From Myxococcota bacterium (GTDB taxonomy: Bacteria; Myxococcota_A; Polyangia; Polyangiales; Houyiibacteriaceae), in the NCBI GenBank assembly GCA_025453555.1, contig JALOQC010000009.1, positions 1 through 56,244 of the forward strand: a stretch of DNA of 56,244 nucleotides. The letters run 5' to 3'. The notes under the pieces are model-generated. The model was given only the letters and a program-made list of their open reading frames with translations. It had not been told where the DNA came from and did not search any database. Every line of letters begins with the position of its first letter. Within the stretch, counting starts at the first letter, position 1. A program made the translations under genes and the position numbers. This document shows positions 36,687-44,743 of the stretch, piece by piece.

Positions 36687-37508
36687 GTGGACGTCGCGGA
36701 TTGGGATCGGTACTGGCGCTTCGAAGAGTTTCGTCGGAGCTGCGATCCGCTCGACTTCCGCCGTTGGAAGCGCGACAGCCAACGCGAGCTGCGCGCGCTT
36801 CATCCGGGGGAGGGGGTGCGCCTCCTCGACGCGACCGCGGGCATGGGGGACCACACCGTGAACCTCGCGGAGGAAGGCTTCGTCGTCGAGGCGTGCGACG
36901 CGAGCGAGGTGGCGCGCGAGCTGACGACGCGCGCGGTGCGGGAGGCGAAGCTCGACGTGCCGGTCTTCGACGCGCGGTGGGAGACGCTCGGGCAGAGCCA
37001 TCGGTCGTGCTACGATCTGATCTTCAACGACGCGCTCCATTGGACGTGGGATCGCGACGTGCTCGCGGCGCAGCTCCGCGGCTTCCTCGACGCGCTGCGG
37101 CCGGGTGGCGCGCTCGTCTTCTTCTTCGCCGACGCCCGCGAGCCCGACGAAGGCGCGGGGCTGCGGATCCTCGAATGGGATTGGTCGCAGACGACGGATT
37201 CGTCGGGTCAGCCGCCGACGTTCGAGCGCGTGGCTTGGACACACGAACGAGACGGACGACACGTCGAGCTGACGATCCGCTCGGAACGTGGCGAAGCGTT
37301 CCTCGACGAGCATCACCGCTTCGTCGATCGACGTGGCGACGAAGAGACGATCTCCGAGCTCGTGATGCGCCGCGTGTATCGCTGGGATTGGTTCGCGCTC
37401 TCGCGTTTGATGTACGACGTCGGCTTCGTCGACGTGCGCAGCGACGTGCTCCACAACCGCGCGAAGGGCTACACGTTCGCGATGAACCGAGCGTTTCGTC
37501 CGCGCTGA
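36687..37508 (+). CDS. Class I SAM-dependent methyltransferase
   Basis: A 273-residue cytosolic protein. Motif I is RLLDATAGMGDHT (about 44-56), with the following acidic residue in VEACDAS. YDLIFNDALHWTWDRDVL covers motif IV, and LRPGGALVFFFADAREPDEG covers motif V/VI. The C-terminal part resembles small-molecule methyltransferases with an extended active-site lid. The substrate is unknown. The GTG start is chosen because the domain begins right after it, and a TATCTG lies seven bases upstream. In-frame ATGs further upstream fall in the 165-bp inverted-repeat element and are unlikely starts. Confidence 0.8.
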   Translation: MDVADWDRYWRFEEFRRSCDPLDFRRWKRDSQRELRALHPGEGVRLLDATAGMGDHTVNLAEEGFVVEACDASEVARELTTRAVREAKLDVPVFDARWETLGQSHRSCYDLIFNDALHWTWDRDVLAAQLRGFLDALRPGGALVFFFADAREPDEGAGLRILEWDWSQTTDSSGQPPTFERVAWTHERDGRHVELTIRSERGEAFLDEHHRFVDRRGDEETISELVMRRVYRWDWFALSRLMYDVGFVDVRSDVLHNRAKGYTFAMNRAFRPR

Positions 37509-37581
37509 GCGCGAAGGTCTCTCGAGGGTTCGAGCCTCGGCGCCGATCGTGATGCCGTGCGCGCGCCGAGCTCCGACGGAA

Positions 37582-37616
37582 AAAAAGGAAGAGCCCACCG
37601 GGGGAGGTGGGCTCTT
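37582..37616 (-). terminator. Intrinsic terminator after the Kazal-domain gene
   Basis: An 11-bp perfect stem AAGAGCCCACC / GGTGGGCTCTT with a six-base loop, followed on the minus strand by TTCC and a run of Ts. It is about 100 bases after the Kazal gene stop. The stem is symmetric, but the T-run is only on the minus side. Confidence 0.85.
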
Positions 37617-37718
37617 CGAGTCGCTACGGCGCGGAGGAAGGATGGTGGGGGAGGCGCGTGCAGCGACGTCGTCGTCGAAGCGCGGTCGCGGTGTTCGTTC
37701 GACCGCGCTCGTCCGCGC

Positions 37719-39068
37719 TCACATCCGTCCGTCGGGGCCTGGGTTGCAGACGCAGATCCCGCAGCCGGTCTCGTCGGTCTGGAAGCCGTGCTCGCAGTAG
37801 AGGTCGCAGTACACGGGCGGGCACTCGACCACGTCGGGCACGCACTGGCCGTAGCAGACCGCGGGGCACGCCATGTCCCCCGAGCACGGCGAGAGGCACT
37901 CGCTGTGGTCGCAGAGGAAGCCCGGACCGCAGTCCTCGCTCGCGAAGCAGAGGACGGGCTCGACCGAGCACTCGCCTTCGCTCACGACCTCGTCGCCGTA
38001 GCACTCGGCTTCGCAGGCGTTCGACCAGGTGCGGCCGCTCGCGCCACACACCGGAGCCCAGATGTCCGGGCACACGCAGCTCGGCTCGATCGGCGCGCAG
38101 TACTCGCGGCAGGGCGCTCCGCAGTCGCTGCCGTCCTCGCACCACACCGGCGCGCACTCGGTGCGGCACTCGTAGCCTTCGCCGCAGTCCGCGACGCCGT
38201 CGCCGTCCATGTCGCAGCCCTCGGGCTCGTGGCGCGGCACGCAGACACCCGGCGCGGGCGGCGGCGGCGCGGCGCACTCGCCGTCGTGGTGGACGGGGAC
38301 GCCCCAGCACTCGGCCTCACAGGCGTTCGAGTAGGTCACTCCGTCCGCACCGCAGACCGGCGCGTACTCGCGGGTGCAGGCGCACTCGGGGCGCATGTCG
38401 GGCTCGCCGTCGCCGTCGTAGTCCTCGCCCGGATGAGCCGGCGTCGACCCGTCGTCACCGCGGTAGCCCATGCCCGGATCGCCGGGGACCGAGCCGTCGT
38501 CACCGCAGGGCGGCGGCTCCGTCGGGAGCGAGCAGACCTCGTGCGGCGCGCAGTCGAAGTCCGAGAAGCAGCCGACCGGCGGCGGCTCGACCGGCACGCA
38601 GGTGCCGTGCTCGGGGCGATAGACCATGCCGTCGTCGAAGGGCAGCGGCTCCGGGCCGCCGTCGAACACGCAGATCTCGCCGCGGGCGCAGTCGCCGTCG
38701 TCGTCGCAGCCGATCGGGCCTTCGTCGGTGCAGCGGCCGTAGCAGACCGCGATGCAGGCCTCGGCGCCGTCGGGGCAGCCGCTCAGGCACTCGGAGTGGT
38801 CGCAGGCCTGCCCCATCGCGCAGTCGTCGTTGCTGAGGCAGAGGCCGCCGTCGGAGTTGCACTCGCCTTCGTAGGCGACCTCGACGCCTGCCGCGTTCGC
38901 GTGGCACGCGCTCGAATAGGTGACTCCGTCGACGCCACAGACGGGCGCCCAGATCTCGGGGCAGACGTCCGGAGGCGGCTCGGGCTCGCACCCGCGGTTG
39001 CCCGCGAGCATCGGCACCAAGCCGAGACAACAGAGCAGCCAAGTCCTCGTACGGTGAGCAGCAAGCAT
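37719..39068 (-). CDS. Secreted triple-Kazal protease-inhibitor-like protein
   Basis: A 449-residue exported protein with an N-terminal signal (LLCCLGLVPMLAG). Three Kazal-type domains have the canonical CxxxxxPVCGxDGxTYxxxCxA pattern: around CPEIWAPVCGVDGVTY, CTREYAPVCGADGVTY and CPDIWAPVCGASGRTW. Cys-rich, Asp-rich segments separate them. The C-terminal part (CPPVYCDLYCEHGFQTDETG to CNPG) is antistasin-like. Kazal and antistasin domains inhibit serine proteases, so it may protect the cell or matrix from its own secreted proteases, or act on prey or competitors. AAGGGA upstream of the ATG (spacing about 6) is a good ribosome site. Confidence 0.87.
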   Translation of the reverse strand: MLAAHRTRTWLLCCLGLVPMLAGNRGCEPEPPPDVCPEIWAPVCGVDGVTYSSACHANAAGVEVAYEGECNSDGGLCLSNDDCAMGQACDHSECLSGCPDGAEACIAVCYGRCTDEGPIGCDDDGDCARGEICVFDGGPEPLPFDDGMVYRPEHGTCVPVEPPPVGCFSDFDCAPHEVCSLPTEPPPCGDDGSVPGDPGMGYRGDDGSTPAHPGEDYDGDGEPDMRPECACTREYAPVCGADGVTYSNACEAECWGVPVHHDGECAAPPPPAPGVCVPRHEPEGCDMDGDGVADCGEGYECRTECAPVWCEDGSDCGAPCREYCAPIEPSCVCPDIWAPVCGASGRTWSNACEAECYGDEVVSEGECSVEPVLCFASEDCGPGFLCDHSECLSPCSGDMACPAVCYGQCVPDVVECPPVYCDLYCEHGFQTDETGCGICVCNPGPDGRM

Positions 39069-39380
39069 CGTCGGTCCCTTTCCATCGAAGCGCGGCGTGC
39101 CGAAGCGTGCCGTCGCGCGACCTCTCGTCTCCATCGGCCGCGCGAGGCGCGCACCGATCCCTCCACGCCCCCGCAGGGGAGGCGCCGTGGGCTCTGGTTC
39201 GGCGGCATCGGCCGCGTTCCGTTCGCTCCACGTGGGTGTCGTGGAGGCTCCGAGCAGGTCCCGTCAGGAAAAATGATCGACGTGTGTCACTTCTCGCGTT
39301 TGGCCGGAATGTGCCACGGTGTGCGAACGTCGTACGCGTTTGCCGGACGACCGAAGACCGCGCCGTCGCTACCAGAAGAC

Positions 39381-39406
39381 GCGAGCGAGCGAGCGAGCGA
39401 GCGCGC
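39381..39406 (+). repeat. Tetranucleotide repeat (GAGC)n
   Basis: gcgagc followed by consecutive gagc units, about five copies, next to the dispersed-repeat copy. Confidence 0.75.
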
Positions 39407-39453
39407 ATGGGTTGGTTGGCACGGCATCGGGGCGCGCCGCTCTGACTACGAGG

Positions 39454-39560
39454 GTGTCGGGCCGTGCGCGAGCACGGAGCCGACCCAGGCTCGTGGGAGG
39501 GGGCCCCGGGGCGTCATGCCCAGTGGGGGAGGGTCTGGCGACAGACCCTCGGAGAAGCTG
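39454..39560 (+). repeat. Dispersed GCGA-hairpin repeat, copy 1
   Basis: Nearly identical to the copy at 42542-42652 over its 5' and 3' parts. It contains CCGTGC-GCGA-GCACGG and AGGGTCTG-GCGA-CAGACCCT hairpins, and between them a GGGC-rich hairpin with a GTCAT loop. Confidence 0.85.
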
Positions 39561-39669
39561 ACGGCAGGACTCCGCTTCGGTCACGCCCGTGGAGGCGACA
39601 GACCGAACAAACCGCCGTCATGCGCCGACGCACGAGAAGGAGTCGACGGCCCCCTAGCTCACGCGGCGG

Positions 39670-41280
39670 TCACGGGCTCCAGAAGAACGCGCGCGCGTCT
39701 TCCGTGAAGCGCACGAACATCCCGCTGCTCGCGAACCGAACGTCGAGAGGTTGGCTCGATCCGAACGCGAGGTACGCGCCGGTCGCCGAGATCGACGGCA
39801 CGGTCACGCTGCCCGTCGCTTGCGCGGAGCCGGCGATCCTCGCCCCGGTCTGCGTGCTCATGAGCACCACGTCGTTCTGCGGCACGCCGAGGTTCGACGC
39901 ACGGGTGGTGAACGCGACCAAGGATCCGTCGTGGGAGATCGCGATGCGCTCGCCTTGGCCGAGCGGGCTGTCGCCGTCGCCGCCTTCGCTGAGGCAGGTG
40001 ACGCTGCCGTCGTCGAGCGAGACCAAGAACACGTCTTGGTGCTCGGCGTCGTCGCCCGGCACCACGTCCTGCGCCGTCGTCGCGTACACGACGAAGCGCC
40101 CGTCGCCGCTGATCGTCGGCGCGACGATGCGGCTCGCGCTCTCGGTGCCTTGATCGCGCTCACCGCCGGACGACGTCACGCTCACGCGCTGCACGGAACC
40201 GTCGCGGTGGTCGTACACGAAGATGTCCCAAAGTCCGTTGGTGTCGCCCGCGACGAGCGTGGCGCCGAACGACCAGAACGCGAGGCGCGCGCCATCGGCC
40301 GAGAGAGATGGCCGGTCGCCCCCCGCGCCGAGCCCCACGTCGTCGCCGACCGCGGCCACGCTCACGAGCGTTCGCTCGCCCGTCGCGAGGTCGATCCGCA
40401 CGACGTTCGGTGAGCTGCGCCCGACGTCGGTCGACGTCAGGTTCGTCGCGTGCGAGGTGAAGGCGACGACGCTTCCGTCGCCGTCGATCGTGGGCGCGTA
40501 GCTCTCGCCGTCGCCGTCCACGCCGCCCACCGCCTCGCTCACGCGCCGCACTTCGCCCGTGTCCGCCGACCACACGAACACGTCGCGCACGCCGTTGGCG
40601 TCCGGCGCGAGGTCGCTGGCGTACGACTCGAACGCGACCGTGCGTCCGTCCTGCGAGATCGCCGGCTCGTAGCTGTCGCCTCCTCCTTCGTTCCCCGTCG
40701 GGGTCACGCTCACGAGGCGCGTCTCTCCCGTCCAACGGTCGCGCCAGAAGATCTGGCGGTGCGCGTCGGTCGCCCCCGCGAGCCCAGGCGCATACGAGAC
40801 GAACGCCACGTACCGCCCTTCGCCGGCGGGTTCCGATCCGTCGGTGCCGCCATCGAGGATCCCTTCGCCGCCGATCACGACCCCCTCGGTCTCGAACACC
40901 GTCGCGAGCGTGCCCGCCTCGTCGCGCGAGACGTGATCGAAGCGGTGCTCGCACCCGACGCGTACCGCAGTCGTGGCCGGCACGGTGCCGCTCGCGCCGG
41001 CGTAGACCTCGCAACGCCGACCGGCGGGCGCGTCGGCGACCGTGATCGCGAACGAGTCGCCTTCCATCGAGTCGAAGGCCACCTCGACCGACGCGTACTC
41101 GAGCGTGCCGTCGATCGTCGCGCTCGTGGTCGACGTTCCGTCGTCGAGCACGACCACGTCACCGACGGGTCCGCGGAGGACCCCGACGAGGACGCCCGTC
41201 GGAGGACCGTCGCCCTCCGTGCACGCGATCCCCGCCACCACGAATCCGACGAAACCGACGCAACCGACGATCGTCCTCAT
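39670..41280 (-). CDS. PD40/TolB-like beta-propeller lipoprotein
   Basis: A 536-residue exported lipoprotein. Signal and lipobox end at GIAC (lipidated Cys20). Residues 30-140 form a beta-sandwich-like region. From about 150 onward come repeated blades with the PD40-type pattern: SxDGRTVAFES, DGDGSVVAFTS, SADGARLAFWS, SGDGRFVVYAT, SHDGSLVAFTT and SATGAYLAFGS, each followed by a DVFV-type strand. At least six blades are present. This resembles TolB-type propellers but stands alone, without Pal or Tol neighbours. The ligand is unknown. The ATG follows GAGGCAC, a good ribosome site. Confidence 0.85.
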   Translation of the reverse strand: MRTIVGCVGFVGFVVAGIACTEGDGPPTGVLVGVLRGPVGDVVVLDDGTSTTSATIDGTLEYASVEVAFDSMEGDSFAITVADAPAGRRCEVYAGASGTVPATTAVRVGCEHRFDHVSRDEAGTLATVFETEGVVIGGEGILDGGTDGSEPAGEGRYVAFVSYAPGLAGATDAHRQIFWRDRWTGETRLVSVTPTGNEGGGDSYEPAISQDGRTVAFESYASDLAPDANGVRDVFVWSADTGEVRRVSEAVGGVDGDGESYAPTIDGDGSVVAFTSHATNLTSTDVGRSSPNVVRIDLATGERTLVSVAAVGDDVGLGAGGDRPSLSADGARLAFWSFGATLVAGDTNGLWDIFVYDHRDGSVQRVSVTSSGGERDQGTESASRIVAPTISGDGRFVVYATTAQDVVPGDDAEHQDVFLVSLDDGSVTCLSEGGDGDSPLGQGERIAISHDGSLVAFTTRASNLGVPQNDVVLMSTQTGARIAGSAQATGSVTVPSISATGAYLAFGSSQPLDVRFASSGMFVRFTEDARAFFWSP

Positions 41281-41391
41281 GTGCCTCGCGCGGTCGGACG
41301 AAGGATCCGACGTCTCGGCGTTGTACGTCGTCGTTCGGCCTCGTCCTCACGTGTGGCGCGTTCCGACAACGCGATGGCGCGCGATCGACGT

Positions 41392-42213
41392 TCAGCTTCG
41401 CATCGCGCTCCGTCGCTCGCGGCGAAAGGCGCCCGGCGTCACGCGATGCACGCGGCGAAAGAGCGCGACCAGGCGCGACGAGGACGCGAGCCCGATCGAG
41501 GCCGCGATCGCGTCGAGATCGAGCTCGGTGCCTTCGAGCAGACGCTCGGCGTGTCGCACGACGTGGCGCGCACGCTCCGCCCGCAACGAGGTGCCGGCCA
41601 TCGCGAGGTGACGTTGGAGCGACCGCACGCTGAGGCCCAAGCGTCGCGCGAGCTCCGCCGTGCCGAGGCGCGGCTCGGCTTCCAGCACGGCGTGCAGGCG
41701 ACGCACGACGTCCGCCTCTCCGAGGAGCGCGATCCGCAGCGCTTCGTAGGACGCGAGCACCTCGGAGCGCTCGAGCCACTCGAACGCTTCGCCCACGACG
41801 TCGAACGCACGCAGCCGATAACCCTGCCCCACGAGCTGAAGCATCCCGAGGATCGACGCGCCGGCGAGCCCGAAGCGATGCACGATCGCCTGCGGGCCCG
41901 TGCGTGCCGTCCACTCCGCGCGTCGCTCCACGAAGGTGCGCGAGAGCCGCTCGAACGCGAGCAGGTCGACGCTCTGCACCGCGCGCACGTCCGCGACGGT
42001 CGGGTCCGCGCCGAACGGGGTGCGCAGGTGCTCGTCCCAGATCGCGCAGAGCTCGGCTACGTCGTCCTCGTCCGGGCGGCCCCACAAGATCGTCCCGTGC
42101 GCCCGCCGGTGCGACTGCCAGAGGCAGAAGCTGCGGCGCACGATCACGGCATCGCCCGGTGCGGCGACCAGCGTCGTGACGTCGGGCACCGCGGTGAAGC
42201 CAGCGAGGGCCAT
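41392..42213 (-). CDS. AraC-family transcriptional regulator
   Basis: A 273-residue cytosolic regulator. The C-terminal third carries two helix-turn-helix units: LGTAELARRLGLSVRSLQRHLAMAG and LDLDAIAASIGLASSSRLVALFRRV, followed by TPGAFRRERR, the AraC/XylS signature. The N-terminal two thirds is a sensor-like region without a recognisable ligand-binding domain. Start: ATG 42213 is preferred over 42222 because AGG in GTAGG lies nine bases upstream of 42213 but directly abuts 42222. Its target genes are unknown; the divergent gene encodes a cation diffusion facilitator. Confidence 0.85.
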   Translation of the reverse strand: MALAGFTAVPDVTTLVAAPGDAVIVRRSFCLWQSHRRAHGTILWGRPDEDDVAELCAIWDEHLRTPFGADPTVADVRAVQSVDLLAFERLSRTFVERRAEWTARTGPQAIVHRFGLAGASILGMLQLVGQGYRLRAFDVVGEAFEWLERSEVLASYEALRIALLGEADVVRRLHAVLEAEPRLGTAELARRLGLSVRSLQRHLAMAGTSLRAERARHVVRHAERLLEGTELDLDAIAASIGLASSSRLVALFRRVHRVTPGAFRRERRSAMRS

Positions 42214-42667
42214 CGGGGTCATCCTACCCCCGAGGACGGACACCACGCACACCCCGCGGTGACGGGGGCTCGTGGGAGATCTCGCCCCGTCGAACGCACC
42301 GCACGGCAGAACGAGCCCACCGACCCGGTGACGGCGGCGGGTCGGCGGCGGGGGCGCCCGCGAACGGGGCCTCCGAGGGGTCGTCGACCGCAGACGCTGA
42401 CTTGAAACTCGAACCGCCGGCGTGGAAATCACAACGGAGCTCGGCGAACGGTTTCGTCCCTACGGCTCGCCCGGCAGGGCGGTCACGAGCTGAAGAGAAT
42501 TACGCAAGCCGCCCTACCGGACGGCGAGCGGTTCAACGAGAGTGTCGGGCCGTGCGCGAGCACGGAGCCGACCCAGGCTCGCGGGTTGGGGGCCCCATCG
42601 GGGCTTCACGCCCCGTGGGGGAGGGTCTGGCGACAGACCCTCGGAGAAGCTGCTACGAAAGCTCCCG
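42214..42667. other. Intergenic region between divergent AraC and cation-transporter genes
   Basis: 454 bases containing a GGCGGGTC-rich stretch near 42330 and copy 2 of the GCGA-hairpin repeat (42542-42652), which ends only 15 bases before the CDF start codon. A precursor element GCAAGCCGCCCT..GGACGGCG lies at 42504-42526 and is also found before copy 3. Confidence 0.6.
42542..42652 (+). repeat. Dispersed GCGA-hairpin repeat, copy 2
   Basis: Contains CCGTGC-GCGA-GCACGG, then CCCCA-TC-GGGGC-TTCAC-GCCCC-G-TGGGG, then AGGGTCTG-GCGA-CAGACCCT. Two of the three hairpins have GNRA-type tetraloops. It is positioned as the 5' leader of the CDF transporter gene. Confidence 0.88.
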
Positions 42668-43648
42668 ATGCTCGGCCACGGTCACGGTCACGGACACGGC
42701 CACGGTCACGGCCGCGCGGCCCCTCGCGAGAGCGCGCGTACGACCGACGACCACGGGCACGCACACGCGCGCACGACGAGCGACGCCGCCACGCGCGCGC
42801 TCGGCATCGGCGTGCTGCTGCACGCGGTCTTCATGGTCGTCGAGGCCGTCGCGGGCTGGTGGAGCGGCTCGCTCGCGTTGCTCTCTGACGCCGGGCACAT
42901 GCTCTCCGACGTCGGCGCGCTCCTGCTCGCCTGGTTCGCGCAGCGGCTCCGCGAGCGCACCCCCGACGCCTCGTACACCTTCGGGCTGCGTCGCCTGCCC
43001 GTGCTCGGCGGCCTCGTCAACGGCATCAGCCTGCTCGCGATCGTCGTGCTGGTCGTCGTCGAAGCGGTGGAGCGTTTCGGCGACACCCCGACCATCGACG
43101 GCATGTCGGTGCTCGTGGTGGGCGTGCTCGGCCTGCTCGTGAACCTCGTCGGCGCGTGGATGCTCCACCGCAGCGGCGATCGGAGCGTCAACGTGCGCGG
43201 CGCGCTGCTGCACGTGCTCGCGGACGCGCTCGGCAGCGTCGCGGCGGTGCTCAGCGCGGTCGTGATCCTGACGATCGGTTGGACGCCCATCGACGCCATC
43301 GCGAGCGTGGTCATCGCCGCGCTCATCTTGCTCGCCAGCCTGCCGCTGCTCCGCGACGCGTTGCACATCCTCTTGCAGCGCGCGCCGGTCGGGCTCGACG
43401 TCGCCGCCTTGCGAGCCTCCGTCGACGCACGGCCTTCGGTGGTGCGCGTGCGCGATCTACACGTCTGGCAGCTCGACTCCGGGCAGACGGTCGCGAGCCT
43501 CGTGGTGATCAGCTCGGCCGGCTCGCTCGAAGAAGCGAGCGGCGTGGCGGATGCCATCCGCAAACACCTGCACGACGAGTACGACATCGATCACGCCACG
43601 ATCGAGCTGCGCCCCGAGAAGGCGCCCGATCCACACCATCACTTCTGA
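42668..43648 (+). CDS. Cation diffusion facilitator (CzcD-like) metal transporter
   Basis: A 326-residue inner-membrane transporter exporting zinc or related divalent cations in exchange for protons. The N-terminus MLGHGHGHGHGHGHG and the C-terminus DPHHHF are His-rich metal-binding tails. Six membrane segments include LLSDAGHMLSDVGALLLAWF and VLADALGSVAAVLSAVVI, carrying the conserved (H/D)xxxD zinc sites. The cytoplasmic C-terminal domain includes VRVRDLHVWQLDSGQTVASL. Length and topology are normal. The repeat element immediately upstream occupies the leader, and no strong Shine-Dalgarno is visible; the GGAG in the repeat is 22 bases away. Metal-dependent control is plausible but no regulator site was identified. 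Confidence 0.93.
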   Translation: MLGHGHGHGHGHGHGRAAPRESARTTDDHGHAHARTTSDAATRALGIGVLLHAVFMVVEAVAGWWSGSLALLSDAGHMLSDVGALLLAWFAQRLRERTPDASYTFGLRRLPVLGGLVNGISLLAIVVLVVVEAVERFGDTPTIDGMSVLVVGVLGLLVNLVGAWMLHRSGDRSVNVRGALLHVLADALGSVAAVLSAVVILTIGWTPIDAIASVVIAALILLASLPLLRDALHILLQRAPVGLDVAALRASVDARPSVVRVRDLHVWQLDSGQTVASLVVISSAGSLEEASGVADAIRKHLHDEYDIDHATIELRPEKAPDPHHHF

Positions 43649-43788
43649 TCGCGCGTGCATCACGCGCCGACGCCGCGCCGCTCGCGATGCCGCTCCGCGC
43701 GATCCCGTCGACGAAGATCACACGACGCATCGCCAGCCGGTGCATCGTGGCCCCGCTTCGCGCGTGACCCCATCGAAAGCTGCGACCG

Positions 43789-44619
43789 ATGTCCACCACC
43801 GCCCTCGACGCCGCGCTCACACTTCTCCCGCTCGAGAGCGAGCCCGATCGCGACGGTCGCGCGACCGCGCGCTTCTCGTGCGTCTTCGATCCGATCTGGT
43901 ACCAAGGCCGCGGTGTGTATGGAGGCGTCGTCACCGCGCAGCTCGCGCGCGCGTTCCAGACGTTGGCGCCCGCCCGCGACGCACGCGTGATCACGGTGCA
44001 CTTCTGTGCGCCGGCGACCGGCGAAGGCACGATCGAAGCGACCCTCGAGCGCGAGGGCGCGAACGTCTCGCACCTCACCGCGCGCCTCACGCACGTCCGC
44101 CGCGGCAAGGTCGTCACGCTCGCCAACGCGAGCGCGGTGTTCGGGCGCCCGCTCGCGGAGCACGACTTCGGCGATCACGTCGCGCCGCGGGTGGCACCCC
44201 CGCACGAAGTGCCGGTCTTCGCGCAGAAGCCCGGCTGGCCGGTCTTCGCGCGTCACTTCGAGTTCCGTCCCTGCCTCGGCTACGAGGCGTTTCGCGGCGC
44301 GCCCGAAGGTCACCTCGGCGGATGGTTCCGCGCGATCGAGCCGCAATCGCCCGATCTCGCGTACGTCTGCGCGCTCTTCGACGCGTGGCCTCCGTCCGCG
44401 CTTCCGCTCTTGCTTCCGCCGCCGCGTCCGGCGGCGAGCGTCGACCTCACGTTCCACTTCTTCCGCCGCTTCCCGCTCGACGTGCCGCCCGACGCGCCGT
44501 GGCTCTACGAGGCGCGCACTCCGGTGGTGCGTGGCGGCTGGGGCGAAGAGCACGCGACGCTCTGGGACGCCGAGGGCCGCCTCGTGGCGCGTGCAAGGCA
44601 GAACGTCGCGCTGTTTTGA
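43789..44619 (+). CDS. Thioesterase-family protein (double hotdog)
   Basis: A 276-residue TesB-like protein. The N-terminal hotdog has VYGGVVTAQLARAFQTLAPARDARVITVHFCAPA. The second hotdog has ASVDLTFHFFRRFP and ends GGWGEEHATLWDAEGRLVARARQNVALF. It should hydrolyse acyl-CoA thioesters. It shares the same fold order as the thioesterase at 3392-4387 but lacks the His-rich insert. It lies about 140 bases after the cation transporter gene, without evident functional link. Confidence 0.82.
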   Translation: MSTTALDAALTLLPLESEPDRDGRATARFSCVFDPIWYQGRGVYGGVVTAQLARAFQTLAPARDARVITVHFCAPATGEGTIEATLEREGANVSHLTARLTHVRRGKVVTLANASAVFGRPLAEHDFGDHVAPRVAPPHEVPVFAQKPGWPVFARHFEFRPCLGYEAFRGAPEGHLGGWFRAIEPQSPDLAYVCALFDAWPPSALPLLLPPPRPAASVDLTFHFFRRFPLDVPPDAPWLYEARTPVVRGGWGEEHATLWDAEGRLVARARQNVALF

Positions 44620-44743
44620 GGCTGAGGCCGTCGGTCGCTCGCGCTCGCGTCGTCCTCGTGGCGCAACGTTTGCGCCCACGAAACGTGAGCATGGCTCTCA
44701 CTCCGTCTTGCGAGCCGTCTTCAGCCTGACGCACTCTGTTTAC

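Larger units (their letters stand above)
39069..39669. other. Intergenic region with repeat copy and GAGC array
   Basis: 601 bases between the Kazal gene start and the PD40 gene end, both minus strand. It holds a short (GAGC)n array at 39381-39406 and copy 1 of the GCGA-hairpin repeat at 39454-39560. The half nearer the Kazal gene is AT-richer (around 39270-39345) and should carry its promoter. Several short frames are open, but none has coding character. Confidence 0.6.

Noticed and set aside
37530..37560. tRNA-like GGTTCGAGCC T-loop motif
   Set aside because: The preceding sequence is the coding 3' end of the methyltransferase gene, and no cloverleaf with acceptor stem can be drawn.
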